A DNA stretch of 64,000 nt from Rhodococcus sp. 14-2483-1-2 (GCF_002259405.1 NZ_NPFW01000013.1:372001-436000), one strand, 5' to 3'. Numbered from the stretch's first letter, positions 43,378-52,162 are shown. Notes: a model not told the origin generated them from the letters alone. Numbers and translations are program-made.

Positions 43378-44382
43378 TCACACTTTACTGGTCTCGCGTG
43401 AGCTCACCGGGTTGTGTGCAGACCGACGCCGCAGGGACGCCGCAACCATCAGCAGCGCGCCGATCACGACGTAGAGCGTCAGGCCCAGTGCAGGCTGCCC
43501 CAGTCCCGTGCCCGAGAAGTACACGATGCTGCGCACGCCCTCGGTGCCGATGCCCGGGGTGATCCACCGACCGATCGACGCGTAGAGCGACGGTAGGACA
43601 TCGGCCCCGAAAGCGCCTCCTGCGCTCGGGTTTCCGAGGATCACGAAGAGGACGATCGCGGCGGGAACCGCGGCGACGCCGATCAGTGCGCGCAGGCCCA
43701 TGGTGAACAATCCGGTGGCGAAGACCACCGCGGTACCCAGCAGGGTGAGCGGAAACCAGTGGCCGGCAAAGGTTTCCAGGACATGAGTGGTGAGGAAGGC
43801 TCCGAGCGCACCCGATGCGGCCGAGTACACCGCGAGAATGCCGACGTGGACGCCGGTTTCGCGGCGCGAGGTCGGTGCGCCGATGAGCAAACCGAAGGCG
43901 GCGGCCAGCAGGTATCCGCCGACGACCCAGCCGACCGAGAGGTAGAAGCCGGACAGCCCTCGGTTGTCGTGCACGCCGACCGGAATCTCGTCTCGGACCA
44001 CGAACTGGCGACCCTGCGCGGCGTCGACCTCGGTGAAGATCGATTCCAGCGCGGTGGCCACGGAACTGCCCGCCGCGCTCGCGGTGATGAGGGTGTCCGT
44101 TCCGTCGGCACCGACGACGTAGGCCCCGAGAATGTCTCGATCGCGGAGCAGTGAACGGACCTCCGCGGTATCGGCCGCGGTGCGCGCCTCGAGCGGAGTG
44201 CCGTCGATGGCGTCGAGGCGGTCGGCGGTCTGTCGGTCCAGTCCTTCGGGTAGGCCGGCCTCGGTGACCACCGCGATCGGGATCGCGTGCGGAGTCGGCT
44301 GATGGAACGCCGAGACGTAGCTGAGGATGAAGCCGAGCTGAAGGACCAGCACCGCGGCGGCGAGCAGTGACATCTTGCGCAT
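43378..44382 (-). CDS. ABC-2/YhgE-like membrane protein
   Basis: 334-residue protein with one N-terminal transmembrane helix, an extracytoplasmic domain of about 130 residues (PIAVVTEAGLPEGLDRQTAD), then five to six membrane helices, the topology of YhgE/Pip-like and ABC-2 permease relatives. No ATPase is adjacent. ATG 44382 is 22 bases from a tandem TetR-type operator, and a TetR gene is divergent, so this is likely a repressed export or envelope-stress protein. Confidence 0.75.
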   Translation of the reverse strand: MRKMSLLAAAVLVLQLGFILSYVSAFHQPTPHAIPIAVVTEAGLPEGLDRQTADRLDAIDGTPLEARTAADTAEVRSLLRDRDILGAYVVGADGTDTLITASAAGSSVATALESIFTEVDAAQGRQFVVRDEIPVGVHDNRGLSGFYLSVGWVVGGYLLAAAFGLLIGAPTSRRETGVHVGILAVYSAASGALGAFLTTHVLETFAGHWFPLTLLGTAVVFATGLFTMGLRALIGVAAVPAAIVLFVILGNPSAGGAFGADVLPSLYASIGRWITPGIGTEGVRSIVYFSGTGLGQPALGLTLYVVIGALLMVAASLRRRSAHNPVSSRETSKV

Positions 44383-44404
44383 GGGTGACTCCTGAATCTT
44401 GTCG

Positions 44405-44433
44405 ATACCCGAGGTATTCAATACTCTAGGTAT
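44405..44433. promoter_or_regulatory. Two tandem TetR-type operators
   Basis: ATACCCGAGGTAT (44405-44417) and ATACTCTAGGTAT (44421-44433) are two near-identical 5-3-5 dyads, 16 bases apart centre to centre, in the 52-base gap between divergent genes. The second ends one base before the TetR GTG. Autoregulation and control of the membrane protein gene are inferred. Confidence 0.75.
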
Positions 44434-44434
44434 C

Positions 44435-45079
44435 GTGAATGCCGACGAGCAAGAAAAGTGGGGGTCGACACAGGACCGGCGACGACCCCAACGCACCGAC
44501 GTACGGGACCGGCTGCTCGCCGCGGCAGCCGACGAATTCACCGAACGTGGCTATGCCGCAGCCAAACTCACCGACATCGCAGACCGGGCCGGCTTCACCA
44601 AGGGAGCCGTCTACTCCAACTTCGAGTCCAAGCAAGCGCTCTTCGCCGAACTGCTCGCCCGGCGCTCCCTCGACCTCGCCGCCCGCGTGCTGGCCCATAT
44701 TTCCGATCTGGACCCCGGCGCGGCAGCCGGAGCCGGCGGTGGAGAGATCGCGTCCTGGGTGGTCGCCGAACCTCGATGGCCGCTGTTGACCGTCGAGTTC
44801 GGCATCCTCGCCGGACGCGACCCGGCCGTCGCCGAGCGCTACCGCACCGACCGTCGAGCATTGCGGCTCGAGCTCGAACGCCTCATCGCCGAGCGAGCAG
44901 ACGACTGGGGCGTCGGCGAGAACTTCGATGCCCGACGCCTCGCGACGTCACTGGCGGCATTGATCTCCGGATTGGCCGTCGAACATTCGGTGGACCCGGA
45001 GGAAATCGACGAGGGAGTCATCGCCGACGCGGTGTCGGAATTGTTCGCGGGAGCGATAGCTAGGGCACATCTCGATTGA
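44435..45079 (+). CDS. TetR-family transcriptional regulator
   Basis: 214-residue repressor. The helix-turn-helix is AAAKLTDIADRAGFTKGAVY, preceded by LLAAAADEFTERGY and followed by SNFESKQALFAELLARR, the family signature. The remaining helices form the ligand domain. GTG 44435 is chosen because the TTG-started longer frame would translate through the operators; the message may be nearly leaderless. It controls itself and the divergent membrane protein, by inference. Confidence 0.87.
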   Translation: MNADEQEKWGSTQDRRRPQRTDVRDRLLAAAADEFTERGYAAAKLTDIADRAGFTKGAVYSNFESKQALFAELLARRSLDLAARVLAHISDLDPGAAAGAGGGEIASWVVAEPRWPLLTVEFGILAGRDPAVAERYRTDRRALRLELERLIAERADDWGVGENFDARRLATSLAALISGLAVEHSVDPEEIDEGVIADAVSELFAGAIARAHLD

Positions 45080-45107
45080 GGGACACCGCACCGGGTAACC
45101 GGGGCAG

Positions 45108-45332
45108 ATGAATGCTCAGAATCCGGATCCCGACGTCACCGCAGGACTCGAAGCGGGAGGCAGCGTCACGCCTGGAGACACCCCGCCCGCCGAAACGGGA
45201 ATCGGCGGCCCCAACCACGAACCGCCGCAGCGCAGCCGCGTGATGCCGATCGTCATCATCTGCGTGGTGGTGTTGCTGGCGATCCTGATCGCGGGTGGCC
45301 TGATCGGTCGCGTCGTCGGTCTGTTCGGCTGA
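45108..45332 (+). CDS. DUF6480-like small membrane protein
   Basis: 74-residue protein with a proline/glycine-rich N-terminus (NPDPDVTAGLEAGGSVTPGD, then TPPAET) and one C-terminal transmembrane helix. The NPDPD...LEPGGGVPPGETPPAE style matches DUF6480, which is widespread in actinobacteria and of unknown role. It lies 28 bases after the TetR gene. Confidence 0.8.
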   Translation: MNAQNPDPDVTAGLEAGGSVTPGDTPPAETGIGGPNHEPPQRSRVMPIVIICVVVLLAILIAGGLIGRVVGLFG

Positions 45333-45353
45333 CCCCGATTCGGTTGCCGACGG

Positions 45354-45851
45354 TCAGTACTGCGGCCAGCCGCCCTCTGGCCCCAGCATGCGATCCAGTC
45401 GGATGTGGTTGATCTTCGACATCTCGTCGCGCATGATCTTGCGCTCGGTCTGGTCGTCGTTGTCGAGACGATGTCCCAGATCCACCAGGATGTCGCGCGG
45501 CTCGAAGCCCTCGGGCTCGAACAACCGACTCGACACGTACGGGTAGCCGAACCGATCGTCGTACGCCCTGGCCGCAGTTCCCAATGCCCCGCGGGTGTCG
45601 GAATCCATGGCCGCGCACACCTTGCTCGGCTCCGGCAGTGTCGCGGCGAGCGAATCCACATCGCCGTCCGAGAGTTCGGCGAGTTCGGCGTCGCCTGCCG
45701 TGAACAGGTCTGTTCGAGAGCGATACCTGCGGCTGTCCGCCACCCTGGACGCCCACGCCACCGAGCAACAGCACGCGTACAGCGCATGCACCGCCTTGCG
45801 GCGCGGCAGATCGTTGAACGTCTCCAGGCCGAGTCCCTGATGCATCAGCAT
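45354..45851 (-). CDS. uraD: OHCU decarboxylase-like protein
   Basis: About 165 residues with the OHCU decarboxylase pattern: ETFNDLPRRKAVHALYACCC at the N-terminus, AARAYDDRFGYPYV in the middle, and ILVDLGHRLDNDDQTERKIM, then RDEMSKINHIRLDRML at the end. The enzyme makes S-allantoin from the last unstable product of urate oxidation. The conserved catalytic histidine of the HP motif is not obvious here, so it could be a divergent relative. Start choice (45851, 45845 or 45929) is uncertain because no ribosome site stands out. Confidence 0.7.
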   Translation of the reverse strand: MLMHQGLGLETFNDLPRRKAVHALYACCCSVAWASRVADSRRYRSRTDLFTAGDAELAELSDGDVDSLAATLPEPSKVCAAMDSDTRGALGTAARAYDDRFGYPYVSSRLFEPEGFEPRDILVDLGHRLDNDDQTERKIMRDEMSKINHIRLDRMLGPEGGWPQY

Positions 45852-45970
45852 GAGTCGATGATGGGCTCGAATCGGCGTATGTACCAGAGCTGAGCAGGGA
45901 CTTAGCGCAGACGTTACGCGCCGTAACATGCGGTGCGGGAATGTGCGACGCTGCCGCTAGGCTCGCAGGC

Positions 45971-46797
45971 ATGACGGAACGAACCTGGAAAGCCTTCTCC
46001 GTGGAGATCGCGGACCACATCGCGCAAGTGACACTTCTCGGGCCAGGCAAGGCAACGCAATGGGCCCCGACTTCTGGAGCGAGAGCACCGAGCTGTTCGC
46101 GCAGCTCGACGCCGATCCCGAGGTTCGGGCAGTGGTGCTCGCCGGCTCCGGCAAGAACTTCACCTACGGACTGGATCTGGCCGCGATGGCCGGAACATTC
46201 GGTCCTCTCATGGCAGACCAGGCGCTTGCCGGTCCTCGGACGTCCTTCCACGACACCATCAAGACGATGCAAAAGGCGATCAACGCCGTCGCGGACTGCC
46301 GCAAGCCCGTCGTCGCAGCGATCCAAGGCTGGTGCATCGGCGGTGGCGTCGACCTCATCACCGCCGCCGACGTGCGATACGCCAGCGCCGATGCGAAGTT
46401 CAGCGTGCGCGAGGTGCGGGTCGCGATCGTCGCCGACATGGGTTCTCTGGCCCGTCTCCCCGCGATCATCGGTGACGGCCACCTGCGTGAGCTCGCGTTG
46501 ACCGGCAAGGACATCGACGCCGCGCGCGCCGAGAAGATCGGTCTGGTCAACGACGTGTTCGAGGACCACGACGCCGCCCTCGCCGCCGCTCGCGAATGCG
46601 CCGCCGCCATCGCTGCCAACCCGCCTCTGGTGGTGCAGGGCATCAAGACGGTCCTGGATCATTCTCGCTCCTCGAGCGTCGACGATTCGCTTCGCTACGT
46701 CGCGGCCTGGAACGCCGCCTTCCTCGCCTCGCACGACCTCACCGAGGCGATCACCTCGGTGTTCGAGAAGCGACCGGCGCAGTTCACCGGTAACTGA
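45971..46797 (+). pseudogene. Crotonase / dienoyl-CoA isomerase-like gene with a one-base frameshift
   Basis: Two frames make one crotonase. Frame A from ATG 45971 gives 27 residues (MTERTWKAFSVEIADHIAQV, then TLLGPGK). Frame B resumes as NAMGPDFWSESTELFAQLDA and runs to 46797. The junction reads AAGGCAAC where AAGGGCAAC would restore the frame, so one G is missing near 46051. Frame B holds both oxyanion segments (GSGKNFTYGLDL, GWCIGGGVDL) and the E and D of REVRVAIVADMG, as in ECH1-type isomerases. A 245-residue start at ATG 46060 would lack the first strand. It is a real mutation or a sequencing error. Confidence 0.85.
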
Positions 46798-46798
46798 C

Positions 46799-47263
46799 GT
46801 GGTCGAGTTCGCCGAGGAACTGGGCACACAGCTGGTTCGGCTGCAACGCCTGCGTGAGCGCAACATCGCTGCGATCTCGTCCTCGGGAGGTGTGGACGGC
46901 GCAGCGTACGTATGCTTGTTCAGGCTCCTGCGCGACGGACCGATGCGGTCCAGTGAACTCGCCGCGATGGTGAATTCCGATCCGTCGACGGTGAGCAGGC
47001 AGGTGGCTCAGCTGGTCGAACGGGGGCACGTCGAGCGGCTGCCCGACGAACGTGACGGTCGAGCATTCGTGCTCGCAGTGACGGAGTCGGGTCGGGAAGC
47101 GGCGGCGGCGATCCAGCATCGACGAACCGACAATCTCGGACGGGTCATCGAGGGGTGGACACGGGAGGACAGAGAATCGCTGGTCGCGTTGCTCGATCGC
47201 TTCTTGACCGATTACGAAACGATCAGGCCGGACCTGCCCGAGCGGCGCGCCGGTAACGTCTGA
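46799..47263 (+). CDS. MarR-family transcriptional regulator
   Basis: 154-residue winged-helix protein: RSSELAAMVNSDPSTVSRQV is the helix-turn-helix and RLPDERDGRAFVLAVTESGR the wing. GTG 46799 follows the crotonase stop by one base, so the two are co-transcribed. A role in controlling fatty-acid or aromatic-acid breakdown is plausible, not shown. Confidence 0.87.
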   Translation: MVEFAEELGTQLVRLQRLRERNIAAISSSGGVDGAAYVCLFRLLRDGPMRSSELAAMVNSDPSTVSRQVAQLVERGHVERLPDERDGRAFVLAVTESGREAAAAIQHRRTDNLGRVIEGWTREDRESLVALLDRFLTDYETIRPDLPERRAGNV

Positions 47264-47364
47264 TGCGCAAATGAACGATCGCGCTACCTGACACGCTCGT
47301 CGACCGGCCGCCGCACAGGTCCGCATGCTCGCCCGAACAGTCAGAACGGACGGAGGGGAACGCG

Positions 47365-48441
47365 GTGCCATTCGATCGCGATCGACCGCCGCACAGACGG
47401 GTGAACGGGCCTCGACCAGGCTCGGTGCGGCTCGAACGATTCGTCGCCTTGGGAATCGCCGCCCTGGTTCCGTCGTTCGGTCTGATCGGGGTCATTGCGA
47501 TGTTCTCCGCCGACGGACCCGAAGGCAATGCGGCCAAAATCGCCTGCACACTGGTGCTGATCTCGACCGTTCCGGTGGGGGCGTGGTGGTTTCTTCGCTC
47601 GGCGGACGTGTCGCACATGCCCGGATGGTTCGTGGTGTACGCCGACGTGGGCGTCGCGGCGATGCTGCTCACCTTCGCAGGCCGAGACCTCGCACTGAAT
47701 GTGGCGGCACTGTTCGCGGTGATCGGCATCTACATCGTCTACTTCTCCCGGCGCCGAGTACTCGAATTCCACATGCTGTTCGTCAACGCAGTGGTCGTGG
47801 CGCTGGCAGCACTGGCATTCGCCGAGGACACACACGACCTGGCTTCGACCGTCGCCAGAACTCTTGCCACGCTGTTGGTGGTCAACTCGGTGCTCGCGTT
47901 CCGGGCAGTGATCCAGCGTCAGCTCGATCTCGCCAACACGGACTCGCTGACCGGACTGCTCAACAGACGCGGCCTGGAATTGCGGCTGCAACGCATGATG
48001 AACTCGCTGGACGAGGAACGCTCGGTCGCGCTCATGGTGGTCGATCTCGATCAGTTCAAACGAGTCAACGACACCTACGGCCATGCAGCGGGTGACCGAG
48101 TTCTGCGCCGTACGGCCCGCAGGCTCAACGCGGTCACGGGCGGACGGCCGTGTGTGGCACGTACCGGCGGTGAGGAGTTCACGATCGCGCTACCGGTCGA
48201 CGATGCCGCCGCGCACAGGATCGCCCACGAGATTCTCGAGTCCATTCACGACCCAGCCGACGACGTACCGGTGACGGTCAGTGTCGGTGTGGCCCTGCTG
48301 GACGGCGGCCGATGGTTCGCCGCCGCCGAGTCCGGTGACGGTGCCGACCTGGTCCACAACGTGCTGCTCGACGCCGACACGGCCATGTACGAGTCCAAGC
48401 ACGCGGGCGGAAACAGAGCAACGGTGTACGCCGGCGAATGA
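47365..48441 (+). CDS. Membrane diguanylate cyclase (GGDEF protein)
   Basis: 358-residue protein. Residues 20-175 form about six membrane helices; the rest is a GGDEF domain with DSLTGLLNRRGLE, DLDQFKRVNDTYGHAAGD (metal and substrate site) and the active-site loop TGGEEF. It makes cyclic di-GMP from two GTP. No RxxD inhibitory site is seen five residues before the GGEEF. GTG 47365 has GGAGGGG just upstream. It faces a PAS protein across a hairpin, so the two may share a signalling function, but they are not in one operon. Confidence 0.9.
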   Translation: MPFDRDRPPHRRVNGPRPGSVRLERFVALGIAALVPSFGLIGVIAMFSADGPEGNAAKIACTLVLISTVPVGAWWFLRSADVSHMPGWFVVYADVGVAAMLLTFAGRDLALNVAALFAVIGIYIVYFSRRRVLEFHMLFVNAVVVALAALAFAEDTHDLASTVARTLATLLVVNSVLAFRAVIQRQLDLANTDSLTGLLNRRGLELRLQRMMNSLDEERSVALMVVDLDQFKRVNDTYGHAAGDRVLRRTARRLNAVTGGRPCVARTGGEEFTIALPVDDAAAHRIAHEILESIHDPADDVPVTVSVGVALLDGGRWFAAAESGDGADLVHNVLLDADTAMYESKHAGGNRATVYAGE

Positions 48442-48460
48442 CTCGCGGGCGTACACCGTT
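48420..48460. terminator. Hairpin terminator reaching into the diguanylate cyclase gene end
   Basis: Perfect 13-bp arms (AACGGTGTACGCC and its complement) with a 15-base loop. The left arm covers codons at the end of the cyclase gene, and the stop codon lies in the loop. A second ACGTTC/GAACGT hairpin follows at 48463-48480. It probably ends transcription from both convergent genes. Confidence 0.7.
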
Positions 48461-48490
48461 CGACGTTCGGGGAAGAACGTGTGCCGTGCG

Positions 48491-48940
48491 TCAGCGCAAA
48501 GCGCTCTTGGGGTCGTTCCACAACTGATCGGTGAAGTCCTCCAACGCCACGAGCACGATGGTGTCCTCGGTGCGGCGCAGGATCGACTTGCTGGCGCGCA
48601 CCTGCACGATATCGCCGGTCTTGTCGGTCATCCGCCACAGAGAATCCGCGCGGGTGGCCACCGTCGTGAGGAACATGTCCGCGACGTTGACGCCCTCCGG
48701 TGCCCGGTCGGGGAAGATGTCGTGCAGGTGGAAGTCCTCCCGCTCGCTGCGGTCGAGACCGAACAGATCGTCGAAGGCCTCGTTCGCGAACACGATGGCA
48801 CCGGTGGGATCGACCGCGAGGATCGGCACCGGGATCCGGTCGAGGACGACCGTCACCGGCAGATCGGGAAACTGCGTCGGATCCGAGATCGGTCGCGAAT
48901 CGAGATTGCGCCGATCACCGTTGGAAGTGCTGTCGGTCAT
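48491..48940 (-). CDS. PAS-domain protein
   Basis: 149-residue protein made of a single PAS domain (DRIPVPILAVDPTGAIVFAN, then EAFDDLFGLDRSEREDFHLH, and DIVQVRASKSILRRTEDTIV). There is no output domain, so it acts as a stand-alone sensor or partner. ATG 48940 is preceded by GGGGAG. No haem or flavin ligand can be assigned. It is convergent with the diguanylate cyclase gene. Confidence 0.85.
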   Translation of the reverse strand: MTDSTSNGDRRNLDSRPISDPTQFPDLPVTVVLDRIPVPILAVDPTGAIVFANEAFDDLFGLDRSEREDFHLHDIFPDRAPEGVNVADMFLTTVATRADSLWRMTDKTGDIVQVRASKSILRRTEDTIVLVALEDFTDQLWNDPKSALR

Positions 48941-49001
48941 ACGTCTCCCCAAACTATGTTTCGTCGGCGCACGGCCGAGACGAGGTGTGGTGCCGAAACG
49001 A

Positions 49002-49493
49002 TCAGTGACCCGGATTGTCCGTCAAGCGCTTGAACGACGCAGCGATTTCGGCCTCGGCCTCGGCGCGGCCAACCCAGTCTGCCCCGGTGACGTGCTTGTT
49101 GGGTTCGAGATCCTTGTAATGGACGAAGAAATGCTTGATCGCGTCGAGCTCGAACGTCGAGACGTCGCTCAGATCCTGGATGTGATCCCAACGGGTGTCG
49201 CCTGCCGGGACGCACAGAACCTTGTCGTCGCCGCCTGCCTCGTCGACCATCTTGAACATCGCCACGGGGCGGGCCTCGACGATGACACCGGGGAAGACCG
49301 ACTCCGGCAGCAGCACCAGTGCGTCGAGGGGATCGCCGTCCTCGCCGAGCGTGTTCTCGATGAAGCCGTAATCGGCTGGATACGCCATCGCGGTGTAGAG
49401 GTAGCGGTCGAGGCGAACACGTCCGGTGACGTGGTCTACCTCGTACTTGTTGCGCTGCCCCTTGGGGATCTCGATGGTGACGTCGAACGGCAC
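49002..49493 (-). CDS. ppa: Inorganic pyrophosphatase
   Basis: 163-residue family I soluble pyrophosphatase, hydrolysing PPi to drive biosynthesis. Seen: [40 protein letters not shown] with the metal-binding aspartates, and [14 protein letters not shown]. Length fits the bacterial enzyme. It is divergent from dacB, an arrangement common in this group of bacteria. Confidence 0.96.
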   Translation of the reverse strand: MPFDVTIEIPKGQRNKYEVDHVTGRVRLDRYLYTAMAYPADYGFIENTLGEDGDPLDALVLLPESVFPGVIVEARPVAMFKMVDEAGGDDKVLCVPAGDTRWDHIQDLSDVSTFELDAIKHFFVHYKDLEPNKHVTGADWVGRAEAEAEIAASFKRLTDNPGH

Positions 49494-49635
49494 GTGCAGT
49501 CCTCACTGTCTTCGTCGAGCCGAAACGGCCCGAGTCGTTGCGAATGTGTCGATGGTGGCGGCGCAAGGCTACCGGACCCGAGGATACTGTTGACTGAACG
49601 ATCGTGGGTACGACCACGGCAGATACGGAGGAACA

Positions 49636-51039
49636 GTGGCGGGGCTGACACGGCGGTTTCTCGGCCCCACAGCGGGTCGACGGCGCAGGAAGAAGCGCAT
49701 GATCCTGACGCTGTGTGCCGTGTTCGTGGTGATCCTCGCCGTGACGACCGCAGCGCTGGTGCTGCCGTCGGTGTCCGACGGTGCCGAGACCGCGATCGAG
49801 CCGCCACCCGACACGGTGCTGCCCGACCCGGCGATCACCCCGTTCCCGGAATCGGCACCGATGCCGAACGCGGCAGGTCTGGCAGCTGCACTCGCCCAGG
49901 TGGTCGACGATCCCGCCCTCGGCACGTTCACCGGAACCGTCGCCGACGCGCAGACCGGCCAGGTGCTCTGGTCCCAGAACCCCGACACTCCGATGACGCC
50001 TGCCTCGACCACGAAGGTGCTCACCGCGGCGGCTGCGATGCTCGCGCTCCCGGCGGATCACCGCGTCACCACCCGCGTGGTCCAGGGAAGCGGCGAGGGC
50101 AACATCGTGCTGATCGCGGGCGGCGACCCGACACTCACCGCGCTGCCGGTCGGAACCGACGGGTTCTATCCCGGCGCGGCGCGCATCGACGACCTGGTCG
50201 AGCAGATTCGGCGCAGCGGAACGGTGGTGCGCAGCATCGCCGTCGACACCTCGATCTATTCCGGTGACACGATGGCGCAGGGCTGGTTTCCCGCCGACAT
50301 CGCAGCTGGTTCGATCACGCCGATCGAACCGATCATGCTCGACGGCGGAAGATCGGACCCACTCGTCGACGAATCGCCGCGCAGCACCACCCCGGCACTG
50401 GACGCGGGCCGGGCGCTGGCCGCGGGGCTGGGCGTCGACCCGGCCGTGGTGACCACCGGCAAGGCGACCGACGGGGCCGATCAGATTGCATCCGTCGAAT
50501 CCGCTCCGCTGCGAAACCGCTTGCAGCAAATGATCTATCGGTCCGACAACGTCCTCGCCGAGGCCGTCGGACGCGAACTCTCGCTGGAGATGAACACGGC
50601 CGCAAGCTTTTCCGGTGCAGTGGCAGCGATCGGACAGACCCTCTATTCCGCAGGCTTCGACATGGCCGGACTCCTGCTCGAGGACGCCAGCGGGCTGTCG
50701 GTCGACGGCAAGATTCCGGCCAGGCTGCTCGATCAGGTGTTGACCTCGGCCGCCGGAACCGAGCAGCCGGCGCTGCGTCCGATGCTCGACTACCTTCCCG
50801 TCGCCGGTGCCACCGGAACCCTGACGGATCGGTACGCCTCGGGGAATCGGACCGGAGCGGGCTGGGTTCGCGCCAAGACCGGGACCCTTTCTGCCGCAAG
50901 CGCTTTGGCGGGATATGTCGTCGACGTCGACGGCCGGATCCTGACCTTCGCTCTGATGTCCAACGACCGGCCACCCGACGTCAGTCGCCCCGCCCTCGAT
51001 GCCGTCGCATCGACCCTGAGATTGTGTGGTTGCCAGTGA
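49636..51039 (+). CDS. dacB: D-alanyl-D-alanine carboxypeptidase/endopeptidase (PBP4 type)
   Basis: 467-residue penicillin-binding protein acting on peptidoglycan outside the membrane. An N-terminal membrane anchor (MILTLCAVFVVILAVTTAA) precedes the S13 domain. Active-site motifs are S124-T-T-K127, SDN in YRSDNVLAEAVG and KTG in RAKTGTLSAAS. A proline-rich linker (PPPDTVLPDPAITPFP) joins anchor and enzyme. GTG 49636 has GGAGGAAC upstream. Its stop overlaps the metalloprotease gene start as GTGA. Confidence 0.93.
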   Translation: MAGLTRRFLGPTAGRRRRKKRMILTLCAVFVVILAVTTAALVLPSVSDGAETAIEPPPDTVLPDPAITPFPESAPMPNAAGLAAALAQVVDDPALGTFTGTVADAQTGQVLWSQNPDTPMTPASTTKVLTAAAAMLALPADHRVTTRVVQGSGEGNIVLIAGGDPTLTALPVGTDGFYPGAARIDDLVEQIRRSGTVVRSIAVDTSIYSGDTMAQGWFPADIAAGSITPIEPIMLDGGRSDPLVDESPRSTTPALDAGRALAAGLGVDPAVVTTGKATDGADQIASVESAPLRNRLQQMIYRSDNVLAEAVGRELSLEMNTAASFSGAVAAIGQTLYSAGFDMAGLLLEDASGLSVDGKIPARLLDQVLTSAAGTEQPALRPMLDYLPVAGATGTLTDRYASGNRTGAGWVRAKTGTLSAASALAGYVVDVDGRILTFALMSNDRPPDVSRPALDAVASTLRLCGCQ

Positions 51040-52121
51040 ACACGGACGCAGCAGCGAAGACCGACGACAGCGAAGCCACCTCCGGTTTCGCCGGTGCCGT
51101 CGACTGGTCCGTGGCAGCCAAGGCCGGAGCCAAGCTGGCCCGCCCGGGTCCGGCCACCTCGCGCTACACCGCCGCTGCAGCCGTGGAAGAGCTTGCCGCC
51201 GCATCCATTCGGGCCGAGGGGCCGGTGCGCGAGACCACCGGCCTGGCCGACGGACTCCCCGTGCCCGACGCCCAGGTGGTCGACCGTGCCGGCTGGATCG
51301 CCGCGGCCGCGGCGTCGATGAAGCACCTGACCGGAGACGACGACGGTACGCCGCCGTCCGGGCTGCTCGGCGGAAAGCCGGCCGGACTGCAGGCCGGAGC
51401 GATGCTGGCCTTCCTGTCCAGCGCCATTCTCGGACAGTACGACCCGTTCACCGGCGAGAACGGAACCCTGCTCCTCGTCGCGCCCAACGTGATTGCCGTC
51501 GAGCGTGCACTTCGTGTGTCGCCCAGCGACTTCCGCCTGTGGGTGTGCCTGCACGAGGTGACCCATCGAGTGCAGTTCTCCTCCGCTCCGTGGCTCGGCG
51601 GCTACATGCGCGAGAACGTGGGGGTCCTCTCCGACGGCACCGACGAGCCGCTCTCCGATGTCGCCAACCGGCTCACCGGCGCGCTGAAGGCCCGAAAGAA
51701 TCCGAGCGGGTCGTCCAAGTCCGAGGACGCAGGCATCGTCGGACTGCTGCGCGCCACCCAGCCGCAGCCTCAACGCGACGCCATCGACCGACTCCTGGTG
51801 CTCGGCACACTGCTCGAGGGCCACGCCGACCACGTGATGGACGCCGTCGGACCGGCCGTCGTGCCGACCGTGACGCAGATTCGCGGTGCGTTCGATCAGC
51901 GCAGGCAACGCAAGGTGAATCCACTTCAACGCGTCATCCGGGCACTGCTCGGCATGGACGCGAAGATGGCGCAGTACGTGCGCGGCAAGGCATTCGTCGA
52001 TCACGTCGTCGCCACGGTGGGGATGGAACGCTTCAACACCGTGTGGACCGGGCCCGACACCCTGCCGTTGCTGTCGGAGATCGAGGACCCCGACGCCTGG
52101 ATCGCCCGAGTTCTGGGCTAG
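51036..52121 (+). CDS. DUF2342-type zinc-dependent metalloprotease
   Basis: 361-residue zincin-like protein with the HEXXH motif at H173-E174-H177 (CLHEVTHRVQF). The family (DUF2342, coenzyme F420 biosynthesis-associated zincins in annotation) is widespread in actinobacteria; the true substrate is unknown. GTG 51036 overlaps the dacB stop, so the start is chosen there in preference to GTG 51024. It continues in a conserved dacB-zincin-tilS-hpt-ftsH order. Confidence 0.9.
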   Translation: MNTDAAAKTDDSEATSGFAGAVDWSVAAKAGAKLARPGPATSRYTAAAAVEELAAASIRAEGPVRETTGLADGLPVPDAQVVDRAGWIAAAAASMKHLTGDDDGTPPSGLLGGKPAGLQAGAMLAFLSSAILGQYDPFTGENGTLLLVAPNVIAVERALRVSPSDFRLWVCLHEVTHRVQFSSAPWLGGYMRENVGVLSDGTDEPLSDVANRLTGALKARKNPSGSSKSEDAGIVGLLRATQPQPQRDAIDRLLVLGTLLEGHADHVMDAVGPAVVPTVTQIRGAFDQRRQRKVNPLQRVIRALLGMDAKMAQYVRGKAFVDHVVATVGMERFNTVWTGPDTLPLLSEIEDPDAWIARVLG

Positions 52122-52136
52122 TGCTCCTGCCTGAGG

Positions 52137-52158
52137 GAGTGGAGCCTGCGGAACGACC
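52137..52158 (+). repeat. Copy 2 of 18-base repeat GGAGCCTGCGGAACGACC (with shared GAGT in front)
   Basis: The 18-base core at 52141-52158 and the four bases before it match the copy in the panC 3' end. Here it lies between the metalloprotease stop and tilS ATG. It reads in frame as VEPAERP in front of tilS if an upstream GTG (52139) were used. Confidence 0.8.
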
Positions 52159-52162
52159 ACGA

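Noticed and set aside
51026..52162. Upstream extension of tilS over the whole metalloprotease gene
   Set aside because: The metalloprotease frame carries HEXXH and starts at the dacB overlap; the tilS domain only begins at [10 protein letters not shown].
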